Source: Blasia pusilla (taxonomy: Eukaryota > Marchantiophyta > Marchantiopsida > Blasiales). Taken from it: DNA of 64,000 bases. The stretch lies in the NCBI GenBank assembly GCA_050084515.1, contig CM114272.1:42656001-42720000 (forward strand), in the 5' to 3' direction. Positions within the stretch are counted from its first letter, which is position 1, and each line of letters opens with the position of its first letter. A model generated the notes under the pieces. The model searched no databases and was not told the DNA's origin. It saw nothing but the letters and a program-made list of their open reading frames with translations. A program made the position numbers and the translations under genes. Shown one piece after another: positions 21,974-31,850 of this stretch.

Positions 21974-23279
21974 TTGGTCATCACGGAGCTGTGTGGTGGT
22001 CTGGTTGGGGACCGTGGTGCAGATAGTGGTGGTTTTACACGGAGTGGATTGAGGTATCGGCTACCTTTTCCACTTCCAACGGTTGATGAAGAGGAGGACG
22101 ATGGTGTTCCAAACACCGGGTCTTCTATATTGTTATTGAGTGTTGCAGCTCCATTGATTTGGGACATGGACGGGATATATGGGGCCATGAAGGGCCCACA
22201 ACGATACTTGAATGCAGTGGGCACCATTGAGTTGGAGGACTTCATTCAGGAGTTTGATACGTGGTGTGATATGCAGATGTTGTAGAACGCCACGTTGTTT
22301 ACACCCTTCTTGGCTTGGAAGGGGTTGTTTCAGCACTTGGAGGGACCACTCATGGACGATTACCATGAGTTTAGGAGGGACCATGTTATTGAGATTGAGG
22401 CGTGGAGACAATATTGGTCTCCAGGCTATGTGTCTATCACCCATGGTGGTATTGGTAGTAGTGCTCCTACTGTGTCAGCCAGCCCGACGTTGAGTGGTAC
22501 GAGTATGAGCCCGAGTGGGGGTACCAGTGGAGGTACCCATGGAGGTATCAGTAGGGGTACTAGTGGAGGTACTAGTGCCCCACCATCGTTCAACCCGGTT
22601 GCAGAGTTCTTCAAGAGGTTCAAGAAGAACTATCGGGGAGTGAAGACAGAGAAGTTGAGGAGTCTTCAGGAATTTGAGCGAAAGACAAGTGAGAGTCTTT
22701 GTGAGGCATACACTCGTATGCGACGCTTGATTTCAGTTACCCAGGGTGTGACGGAGGCTCAGGAAGTCCAGTTTTGGTATGGGATCTTGGACAGAGAGTT
22801 GAGCCGTAGGGTACGTGATGCTACTCTTATGAGTGATGATTTACCCACATTGGCCCATGTGTTTGCTCTATCTGAGAAGATTGAGCTTAACATGGTGGAG
22901 AAGAGAGTGGTGACATCCGCATTCAGTTTGGATACAACTACTACTTCTCGTGTTCAGCAGTCTACCTCACAGTCTCGTAGTAGTGGTGATGGTAGTAGCA
23001 GTGGGAGTCGCGGGGGGTACACACGACCTCAGTTAGGTCCTAGAGGGACACTTGGGCAGAGACCATTGCCTTCATTTGCTAGCCCGCAGCAAGGACAGTC
23101 ATGTTGGATATATGGAGGTGATCATGTAAGGAGGTTTTGTCCCAAGAGGATGGGCCTCAGTCAGCCCCAACTCAGTGTGATCATTGTGGGAGACCAGGTC
23201 ATCATCGAGAGCATTGCTTTGATCTTCATCCAGAGTTGAGATCAGGCCGCGGCCGTGGTGAAGTAGCTCCGAGAGGCTG
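21974..23279 (+). pseudogene. Ty3-B Gag with two zinc knuckles
   Basis: A frame from 21974, interrupted only by TAG at 22283, carries IELEDFIQEFDTWC, a Gly/Thr/Ser-rich repetitive linker (about 22500-22590) and a Ty3 Gag domain (FFKRFKKNYRGVKTEKLRSLQEFERK, AYTRMRRLI, FWYGILD, FALSEKIEL). Zinc knuckle 1 at 23102-23140 reads C-W-I-Y, so its second Cys is lost. Zinc knuckle 2 at 23176-23217 is an intact CCHC (CDHCGRPGHHREHC), but one frame away, so there is a frameshift between them. Gag builds the particle and binds RNA. The true start is not determinable. Confidence 0.85.
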
Positions 23280-23280
23280 A

Positions 23281-24831
23281 GATGGTAGAGGTGGTAGAGG
23301 TGGACCAGCGGTTGGAGAGCCTACGGTGGCTACCCCTACCACTACGACAGAGTCAGCTATGGCTTCTAGGATTGAGCAGTTGGAGCAGAGGTTGGCTACT
23401 ATGGCTGGTATCCAGCATAGAGCAGGTTCGGGAGCAAGGGCTTCCACCTCTTATGGAGGGGATGATCTCTCTTATATGGCAAGTGCATCACAGGTTGAGG
23501 CATCAACTGCAGTTATGAGAGGAGCCACTCGAGCATCAAAGCTACGTGGTGCTACTGTGGAGTTGGACCCACAGGAGGGTGAGGCTAGGAGGCAGGCTAG
23601 GCTCCCCCAGTCATTCTTGTTGTTTGAGGTGCTAAGGACTCCATCCATGGTTCCTACGCAGCCTATTGAGCCTATAGTGGGGATTGAGGCATCTACATTG
23701 CGTGTAGTAGACACGGATGCAACATCTAGTGCAATATTGCGGATGGCAACTTTAGTGTTGGGATCCCCATTATTTTCAGCCACGGAGCTGATGGTTTTAG
23801 GAGTTGACTTAGCTCCTGTATTTCAGCTGGCAGCCACGTTGTGTGAACGTGGGGGTGTTACTGCTACACGTGCTGAGGTGGATGAGGGTGTTGCGGTGGA
23901 GCGACCCTCTATGTCAAGTTTAGCATTGAGTACCAGTGCTACTTGGCAAGCGGTAGCGGCGAAGATGGATGCATTACCAGCCCGGCCAACCATTGATCGT
24001 GAGAGGCTTACACCTGATGTATGTATGTTAGACAATTGCAGTGGGATATTCGGATTGGTGAGTCCCACAGAACAAGTGTATAGACAAGATAGAGTCTTGT
24101 TAGACTCTGGTGCCCAACCTTTGATGTTGGGAAAGGTGGCATATATTGGTTTGGGTATCCGGAGGTCAGAGCTTGAGCCTTGTCCATTCCAGATTCAAAC
24201 ATCACTTGGAGGAGCCAATGATAGGTCTCAATTCATGACACGGGAGAAGTTGTTTGTACAGTTGAGACCAGATCATGCAACTGATAGCTCCCGGTTGGGA
24301 GTACCTACAATGGTCACATCAGCCGAGTCGTATGATGTACTAGTTGGAGGAGTAGTATTGTACCCGATGGGTTTTCAGATGGACTACTGGACTGAGACAT
24401 CGTCTTATAGACCTAGACCTGGTTGGCAGTCCGGGAATGGACGTATGAGCCAGGTTCTTGTGAGATTCATTTATGGGGCTCGACTAGGAGGGTCTTCCCC
24501 AACAGTGTTAGCATCTGTGGCTGGTTTTAGTGGAGTAGTCACTTGGCCAAGAGACTTTTTGGAGGGTAACCTTTCTGCTATGGATTCTCTTGTGCATGAG
24601 GAGGTAGAGGAGGTCCCTAGTATTGCAACAGTGGCATCCTCATTGTTGGATATGCTACTTTGGAGTTCGGGCGGTGCACTACGGCAGGAGGTTGATCGCC
24701 TAGTGCAAGAGGCTTGGTGTGAGGTTGTATTACCTCACGAGGAAGAGGAGGCTCCACGGCGGACTCCTATTTCTGGTCTAGTTGGGTTATCCCCTTTGGA
24801 TACTACACCCATTGTATGGCAATATCCGCCG
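23281..24831 (+). pseudogene. Ty3-B Gag-Pol linker and aspartic protease
   Basis: Continues the zinc-knuckle-2 frame after a TGA at 23278. A short coiled region (SRIEQLEQRLATMAG) comes first, then the block LDPQEGEARRQARLPQSF shared with Ty3-A, then the protease with VLLDSGAQPLMLGK. The catalytic DSGA codons are 24103-24114 and are intact here, while Ty3-A has DSRA. The 250 residues after the protease (SLGGAN..., VLVGG, GFSGVVTWPRDFLEG) are shared with Ty3-A and end at PLDTTPIVW, directly before methyltransferase motif I. The frame is open from 23326 to 25068. Confidence 0.85.
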
Positions 24832-25800
24832 GAGGGCATTTGTGTGTTAGATCTCTTTGGTGGGATTAGCACTTTGGTTTGTTTGCGATGTTGCAGCCGG
24901 GTATTCTGTCTTGAAGATATGTGTATGTGGAGCGAGATGAGACAGCCTAGAGAGTCTCATCGAAATATTGGTCAGTTGATGCGGAGATATCATGAGTTGT
25001 TTCCGCCATCAACTATTCGTGGGTACCAGCGTGCTTTGCTGTCACACATTGCATCGTTGGGGACGTAGGACCTTGAGAGGGTTGGTCCTGTGGATTTGGT
25101 GATTTCTGGATGGCCATGTCAGGGTCATACACGTGCTGGTCATGGTGAGGGATTACACGACCCTAGGTCTCGATTGTTTTGGGAGATATTACGGGTGTTA
25201 TAATATCTTCAGGTTCATCAGGCATGTGCTCCAGCTTACATTTTGGAGAATGCTCCATTGTTGGGTGACACTCGGACCCGGATGATGGCGAGTGTTCATG
25301 AGGTGCGGTCTTGGATTGGACCAGCGGTGTTGTTGGATGTAGCGTGAGTTGGCTCGCGTGCACATCGTCCACGCTTGTGGTGGACAAACTTTTTGCCGAG
25401 GGAGATTCTACATCAAACATATGATGCAGTGCAGCGGGATCCTTGCCTTACCGTGGATAGTATCTTGGATATTGGGTGACTTTCTCAGGTGGTGAGGGTT
25501 ATTGATTGGTCACCCATGGCAGTGGTGAACCGTGTGGGCCATCCTAGGATGACACTACCCACATTTGTGAGTTTTCCCTTGTCACATGCCTACAGAGAAG
25601 GTGGTCCCGGGCTTGTATGGGATTCTCATGTGCGACAGTTGGTGGAGCCTAACGTTGATGAGAGAGAGCGTGCAATGGGATTTGCTACTGATGTGACAGC
25701 GGTTGCTTCCATTTTGAGGCTTCACGACGTTATGTGTTGGGTCAGGCCATGGACCTGAATTTTTTGACCTGGATTTTGAGTCTTGGTATGGCCGAGCAGC
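24832..25800 (+). pseudogene. Ty3-B C5-cytosine DNA methyltransferase domain
   Basis: Motifs appear in the normal linear order. Motif I: VLDLFGGI at 24844-24867 (AdoMet binding). Motif II: YVYVERDE with its acidic residue at 24930, in a shifted frame. Motif IV: GWPCQG with the catalytic Cys codon 25117-25119. A GLHDPRSRLFWEILR stretch follows. Motif VI: YILENAP with Glu at 25246-25248. Motif VIII: HRPRLWWTN at 25363-25389. A late ERERAMGF block sits near 25660-25684. Motif X: VLGQAMDLN at 25734-25760. The order is not circularly permuted, so it is not DRM-like. RPRLWWTN recalls DNMT3-type enzymes while PCQ is the general form, so the subfamily is unresolved. Stops: 24912 (in the motif II frame), 25066, 25201, 25345, 25477. 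Frameshifts: near 24870, 24950 and 25700. Flanking modules are retrotransposon proteins in continuous frames, so it is an element domain, not a host gene. Confidence 0.87.
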
Positions 25801-27898
25801 GTCGACTTCGGACTATGTCTGTGGGTCTTCCACCCCTTGTGATGAGCTTGATGGCTACCGGGACGGTAGAGACAACGGCTGGGGGCGAGGAGAATAGTAT
25901 TTTGCATCCTTGCAGTAAATGGGATGTAATGGCTGGGCATGTGGAGTTGGTTGCTCATGCTGGTGGAGGAGTTATTTGCTCAGATGATGGTGTAGCTAAG
26001 GGTGTACCATCTTGTGAGGGGGTTGCATAGCAGCCAATGGCGTCATCCTCTCCCTCTAGTGTGCCAGTGGAGGAGACTTGGGAGCCATTACTTGGGCCCA
26101 AGCTTACGGGAGGTGAGAAACGACGCTTGATACAATTCCTACGTGCTTATAGGAGTTATTTTGTCGTTAGCATGAAGGAGTTGGATGCTTTGGTTGGACC
26201 CGGTATACGGATTGATTTGGCTAGTGATATGCCAATCTTTCGTCATCCCTACCGATATAGTGATATGGAGAGGGATCTGATTCAGAGTAGGACGTTGGAC
26301 CTTTTAGAGGTTGGATTAGTGGAGTTGTCGCATGGAGAGTATGCATCAGCCATTGTCATGCCTGCTAAAAAGGATGTGCATGGCAACTACACGGATAGGC
26401 GGATGTGTGGAGATTACCGTCCTATCAATCGGCACACCAAGGCCGATAGGTATGCCATGCCTACACCTGAGGAGATCTTTGATGTGGTGGGATAGGCAAA
26501 GATTTTCAATACTTTGGATCTGCGGGCATGATACCATCAGTTGCCAATTCGAGAGAGTGACAAGGCCAAGACAACATTTTGGGGTGTCAACTCTCATGGC
26601 AAGGATTTTTTATACCAGTGGAAATTCTTACCCTTTGGATTGAAGAATGCATCTACGGAGTTTCAGAGAGTGATGGACAGGATCCTAGCAGGGTTGGATT
26701 TTGTTCGGTGTTACATTGATGATATCTTGGTGTTCAGTAACACAGTGGAGGAGCATCAGATACATTTGCACATTGTTTTTGAGCGATTGAAAGCTCATGG
26801 TCAATATTTGTTTGCATCCAGGAAAGTGTAAGTTCTTCCATGAGGATGTTGAGTACTTGGGTCATGTGATCTATCCAAGTGGTTTGGGAGTTCAACAAGC
26901 AAAGGTGGAGGTTATTGCACTTTTTCCTCGTCCGGTAGATGTGAGTAGAGTTCGAGCATTCATGGGATTGGCAAACTACTATGGGAGGTATGTGAAGGGA
27001 TTTAGTGCTATGGCAAAGCCTTTGAACCAATTTTGAAATAAGATCACGAGTGGCAATGGGGAGATGATCAAGAGAGAGCTTTTATGGAGCTCAAGGCCCA
27101 CTTGGTGGCGGCGCCTATCTTGAAGAGACCTATCAAAGGGCGCCCATTTCAGTTACACACTAATTGGAGTAAGTTGGGACTTGGAGCGGTGTTGATACAA
27201 CATGATGATGAGCACATGGAGTTTGTGGTGGCCTATGCAAGTCGTTCGAATAATGTAACGGAGTCGCTCTATAGTTCATATGAGGGAGAGTGCTTGGCAG
27301 TAGTGTGGGCTGTGGCACACTTTAGGTGTTACTTGTTTGGCACACAATTTACCCTTGTTACTCATCACCAGCCGCTCAAGTGGTTGATGGAGTCTGACAA
27401 GCTTACAGGGAAGCTTGCACGGTGGGCTCTTATCTTACAAGAGTATGACTTCCAAGTGGTACATAAACATGGAGTTGCCAACCTTGATGCTCATGGGTTG
27501 AGTAGGAACCCATGTCCTAGCCAAGAGGATGCAACTGGGGCTAGATGGCATGGCGAGGTTGATGAGGAGATTGTGCCATGTTGGCATGCATCTGCCTTTT
27601 TATGTTGGTTAGGGGTGGACTCTAGTATGGAGGACCATATGACATCTTACTCTAATCAGAGGGTAGATGGCCAGCCTTCAAATCCTAAGGTTGGAGATGG
27701 TGATAGAGATCAGCGTGATATTCATGATGATGCATTGGTGTTGGAGTTCCTACAGATCAGTAGGATGCCAGGCATAGTGAGTGCCAAGGAGCGAGACTGT
27801 GTTCTTCAACGTGCTAAGAGGTATCGATTGGAGGGAACACATATTCTCCATGTGTGGGAGGATGGTAGAGTACGAGTAGTGCCGCAATTAGTTTAGAG
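25801..27898 (+). pseudogene. Ty3-B reverse transcriptase, RNase H and linker
   Basis: After a ~230 bp variable stretch, RT begins near 26090 with LTGGEKRRLIQFL and continues through YRYSDMERDLI, RRMCGDYRPINR, YHQLPIRESDKAKTTF, FLPFGLKNAS and the catalytic YIDD at 26712-26723. A frameshift near 26810 precedes HPGKCKFF, FMGLANYYGRYV and the connection. RNase H at 27.13-27.5 kb has LGAVLIQHDDE, SSYEGECLAVVW and HQPLKWLMESDKLTGKLARWALILQEYDF. Three positions that are usually Asp read differently (TNWS, VTHHQP, LDAHGLSR), suggesting loss of catalysis. Stops at 26493, near 26529 and 26028. The linker to integrase matches Ty3-A and Ty3-D. Confidence 0.9.
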
Positions 27899-28742
27899 AG
27901 AGCGTATTGTGCGACATGCCCATGAGGAGTTGGGACATTTTGTGGTAAAGCATACGTATAGGTTACCCCTTGGTCAGTATTGGTGGCGTGGCATGCATAC
28001 TCATGTGCAGCAGTTGGTGTCACCTTGTATGGTTTGTGACTGGGTGAGGGCATCATTCAATGCCCCTACACCAAAGTTACACCCCTTGCCTATTATGGGG
28101 TTGGATTACCGTTGGAGTGTGAACTTTGCAGGACCGTTACCGTTGACTGTACGACATCATCGATATGTGTTGGTGATGGTGGAGCACTTCTCCAAGTGGA
28201 TTGAGTTGGTGGTGAGTTTCAGGTCTTGTGTGACAAGGCGTTTATTGATCATCGGACCACGTCTCGAGATCATCCAGAGGCGGATGGTTTGGCTGAGCGT
28301 GTGGTTTAGACGGTGAAGAGGACATTGCGCAAGTATGACCTATTGAAGGGCATCTTGGAGACTGGGATATTCACTTGCCATGGTTAGTCATGGGGTATAG
28401 ATTCAGTCGCCAAGCATCCTTGGCTTCCTTCTCACATTATTTTATGTTATACAACCGAGATCCAAACTTGCCAACAACAATTTGTTGGGAGTGTAGTAAG
28501 GTGACGATGATGACCCAGAGATGTGGATGAGAGTGTGTTCTCAGCGGGCAGAGCTCTTTCGGAGAGTTATGCCAAAAGACTTTGAGAATCTTGCCATTGC
28601 TCAACACAGGGATACGTTGCGGTATGCAACCATTCGGGGTGGAGGTTATTGACCATCGATTCGTAGATTCCATGTGGGGGACTATGTCTATTTGCAACAG
28701 ATTGCACCGACAACGTTGGATGTGATGGCAGGCCGTACTATT
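27899..28742 (+). pseudogene. Ty3-B integrase, internally deleted
   Basis: HHCC zinc domain at about 27915-28037 (His codons 27921 and 27936, CMVC at 28026-28037). The core has WSVNFAGPLP, where the first catalytic Asp is Asn, and VMVEHFSKWIELV. The next ~100 bp present in Ty3-C, containing the DQG Asp, is missing near 28209, and the reading resumes at EFQVLCDKAF. DHPEADGLAERVV is followed by a TAG where Ty3-A has CAG. The C-terminal domain ends with VGDYVYLQQ (about 28674-28700), in frame with the PHD region apart from a TGA at about 28746. Confidence 0.85.
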
Positions 28743-29042
28743 TTATGAGTGCGCGAGGTGTTAGCTTCTGGAGTTCTCATGTTGGAGGGTCGTGATGGAG
28801 TTATTTGGAAGGACCATGTGCGTAATTATGCATCAGATCATCTTCCAAATGTGGATGGTATTGTTGACCCAAGCTTAGCCATGATACGTGCGAGCTTGAG
28901 GTGCATGTTGTGTGGGTCTGATTGTAACGCAACCCGTATGTTGGTGTGTGATCGATGTTCTAGGGGTTGGCACATGATGTGTTTGACTCCACGTATGGAT
29001 GTTGTTCCTACTGGAAGGTGGGTTTGTCCTCGATGTACTTAG
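28743..29042 (+). pseudogene. PHD finger at the C-terminus of Ty3-B integrase
   Basis: The open stretch 28749-29042 (in frame with the integrase C-terminal domain) first encodes a linker shared with Ty3-A (VLMLEGRDGVIWKDHVRN, NVDGIVDPSLA) and then a complete C4HC3 zinc finger. Zinc ligands are Cys codons 28902, 28911, 28947, 28956, His 28971, and Cys 28980, 29025, 29034, giving C-x2-C-x11-C-x2-C-x4-H-x2-C-x14-C-x2-C. GWHMMCL and P.GRWVCPRC are typical PHD phrases. PHD fingers read the histone H3 tail, often H3K4 methylation state. By analogy with integrase chromodomains, it may have guided integration. The finger itself has no stop and all ligands, but the parent protein is broken. Confidence 0.9.
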
Positions 29043-29203
29043 GAGGGGTAGATGACTTGATCTCTATATGATATGGATTACAAATGTGCGACTAACGATG
29101 GGGAAACCTAGCACCCAACCTTTTGATTCGTGCACCCACGAAGGTGTGTAGCATGTAGTAGATGTATAGGGCTACCTGGGAGTTAGAGGGACCTAACCGC
29201 CAA

Positions 29204-29214
29204 TTAGGGGGGCG
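29204..29214 (+). other. Polypurine tract of Ty3-B
   Basis: ttaggggggcg, equivalent to the Ty3-A tract at 2129-2139, directly before the 3' LTR. Confidence 0.7.
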
Positions 29215-29474
29215 AGTTGTGGTACACTTGTGTTTGTGGATGCTCTCGTCTATGTTATGTATGTATGTGAGTATGGTATGTTAGCAATGTATGTTGTATG
29301 ATAATGTGGATTCGCACGAGAGCTGTCATGACCATATTGTATGTGATTCTATACGTATTTTATGGCAATAGGTCTTTCACGGATTTTAGTTGTGGTACAT
29401 TTGTGTTTGTGGATGCTCTCGTCTATGTTATGTATGTATGTGAGTATGGTATGTCAACGATGTATGTTGTATGA
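29215..29474 (+). repeat. 3' LTR of Ty3-B with an 87 bp direct repeat
   Basis: Starts after the polypurine tract. The first 87 bp (29215-29301) recur at 29388-29474 with only a few differences, 173 bp downstream. Between them lies the 51 bp match to the 5' LTR fragment (29336-29386). This may be a shortened LTR followed by the start of another LTR, as at Ty3-A, or an internal tandem duplication. Ends are uncertain. Confidence 0.65.
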
Positions 29475-30329
29475 CGATTCTACCCTATATGTCGATTTTG
29501 TCTTTACCTACAAAATATTCACCGTCTAATTCAAACACCTACACTCAACGGATAGTGAATTCACTAATCCAAAATCCATCCTTCTTACAAACACTTCATT
29601 ATTACAATGTCACCAAGCAAGAATTACAAACCAGGAATGTAACTATGGGTCGACTAACCATAGTTTACAACAACTACAACTACAACTAGTAGACTACTAG
29701 TTCTAGGTGGATGTTGTAGTTGTTGTTCTCATACTAAGTAGGAGAAAAATTAGTCACTACAACCATATTAAAAGATTGCATCATCTTATTAAGTATAGAG
29801 AAACAACCAGAGAAAGGATGTTTACAACAATGAGACTCTCTCGTAGGCCTTTATGCTATCATTGGTCAATTGTCAACCAAATCCTTTCAAAATGGGGAAA
29901 AATTATGCCATAACTTTACAAATCAATTACAATGTTGTGGTTACTATGGCCATGTGTCGGGAATCAACTATAGACACAAGTTGCATGTGTAACGGATTGG
30001 CATAAAGTATATCTCTTATGTAGGCAGGAGTCATATATGAGTTGACATTAGTACGGGGCTCTGAAGTACTACAAAAATCACAAATATAAAACTCCTTAGG
30101 CCTTGGGATTATGAAGGAAGCAAGAAATTCATTACACAAAGCATATGGTGGATATTCACTAGATTTTAAAATACACATATGTGTAGTTGATTCTCGAATT
30201 GGTATACATAGCAAATTTAATGGATTTTACAAAGGTTTTTTCCAACCCACATCACTAATAGATAACCCATTAGTTGGATGGAATATAAATACCACTTCTA
30301 CTGATAGTGTACACCAAATCATATAGAGT
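29475..30329. other. Weakly coding spacer with a hairpin
   Basis: A foldback at 29667-29727 has outer arms ACAACAACTACAAC and GTTGTAGTTGTTGT and an inner perfect arm pair AACTAGTAG/CTACTAGTT. The region may include the N-terminal part of the Helitron protein, but I cannot identify it. Confidence 0.4.
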
Positions 30330-31850
30330 ATCCAAAAGGTCATGTTAATGTATTTCAGTATAAACCCACTCTTCAAAGACTACAAATCTTTTCTTGAACT
30401 ACCTAATCCCTATGTTGGATTGGTTATTTTGCCTAGCACTGATGTGGAGAAAATTCTACGCTCCTCCCAAGAGAAGGGTCATATTACTCAGGGTATGAAC
30501 CATGATCCTTATCATGTTGAGATTCATGTACTCCAGGATGTTGCATATACCTTACAAAAAACTAGAAGGAAATCATCACACATATTTAACAATGGATACA
30601 TATCAAATGGCTAACAATAGAGAAAGCTTCCTTACAAACTCCTCAAAAAAGTCGTTAGATAAGCGCTTGACTATAGAGACAAGTATCTTCCCATTCTTAT
30701 TTCCCTATCTTTGTGGTTATTTCTCTGATGAAATTTCTCTGATTATATGAAAGCAAGATCTAGACAATTATTCAGTCCTTTCTCACTGTATAAACGATAT
30801 TCTTTGATCATGTATAAATTATGCCAATCACTTTCTCTATGCTCAACTTTCCAAACATTCATATTGAATAGAAACCTAGACCCACTGAGAAAACAAAAGC
30901 CTAATGCAGTCGAGGAAGACCTCTACTTTCATTTATCTAAACACTCAGTAAGTTCACAAATTCCAAGTAGTCCTTCATGGCATAGTCCATACCCCAATTA
31001 CGGACCATGGCCTAATTTTTTCTAACTCGTACCTCAGATGAGATGTCTGAGACTAGATGGCATGAGATTAGATGGCCTGAGATTAGTGATATTGAAGTAT
31101 TACTTCAAAAATTCAATTTTACATGGAGAGATGCACCGGCTGAGTGGGCACAACTCTTCCACACTCGTCTACACACATTCTTATGAAAATTTATATTCTC
31201 AGGACCAAATATTCTTGGAAACATAGTGGACTACATACTTAGATACGAGCTTTAAGGTAGAGGTAGCCTTCACTGTCATATGATAGTATTGGTAGATAGT
31301 GCTGATATTGAACGTGTAAGTTCAGAAATCTGTGCTTACATTCCCTAGGACATTGAAACTTGTTCTACCTCAAAAAACCTCAAAGTTGCAAGGATTATTG
31401 CTCTCTCTTAGCCAAATATGTCCAAACTAAGTAGATGCATAAATGTGAACATGACATATGCACAGTACAAAAATCTAAGACCCAACGGCCATATTGTAGA
31501 TTTATATTTCCTGCGAAAGTTAGCACATCCATAGCACCTGTCATTGACCCAATAACTTTAAGATGAACATATTTCAGACTCTCCCACATACACAGAAATG
31601 TGATAGCAATACTCTTGTTGTGGGGTGCTCACATGAACATATGACGTGTGACAAATACTAAGTGGTTTTTCTACTTGTTAAAGTATGCACTTAAATTTGA
31701 GCCAACAAGAGCCCATGATATTGACACTCAATCAGCAAGACCTATTGGGCTAGAACGTTTAGATGAGGTGAGACTAAAGCAAATATCGGGAATGTTTTGG
31801 AACCGTAATGTATCATCCACTTAAGCATCCCTTACTTCAATGCAAATACC
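30330..31850 (+). pseudogene. Helitron Rep/helicase-like remnant (HUH motif)
   Basis: Frame-broken pieces match the Helitron replication initiator. YMKARSRQLFSPFSLYKRYS comes near 30745, then FFLTRTSDEMS...RWPEI near 31017-31080. The HUH motif follows as GRGSLHCHMIV, with H-C-H codons at 31271-31279. Then come a VSSEICAYIP block, a Cys-rich C..DIC region near 31450, and MNI.RVTNT...FFYLLKYALKFEP near 31635-31700. The HUH histidines bind the metal used in DNA nicking. No helicase domain and no terminal CTRR hairpin were identified. Stops and frame changes are frequent. Confidence 0.65.

Larger units (their letters stand above)
20462..29474 (+). mobile_element. Ty3-B: Ty3/gypsy retrotransposon encoding a DNA methyltransferase and PHD finger
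   Basis: Order on the plus strand: LTR fragment, long leader, Gag with two zinc knuckles, aspartic protease, C5-cytosine methyltransferase, RT, RNase H, integrase, PHD finger, polypurine tract, LTR-like repeats. Zinc knuckle 2, protease and most of the methyltransferase share one frame (23176-25758, with stops). Methyltransferase motif X and the start of RT share the next frame. This is what an ancestral single polyprotein would leave behind. Ty3-A on the opposite strand matches the flanking modules but lacks the methyltransferase. The copy is dead: many stops, several frameshifts, a deletion in integrase and changed RNase H acidic residues. Confidence 0.9.

Noticed and set aside
24832-25800. 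Host DNA methyltransferase gene broken by a retrotransposon
   Set aside because: Frames run from protease into the methyltransferase and from motif X into RT, and Ty3-A retains the same flanks, so it is part of the element.
28743-29042. Separate host PHD-finger gene
   Set aside because: The frame continues the integrase C-terminal domain, ends just before the polypurine tract, and Ty3-A has the same arrangement.
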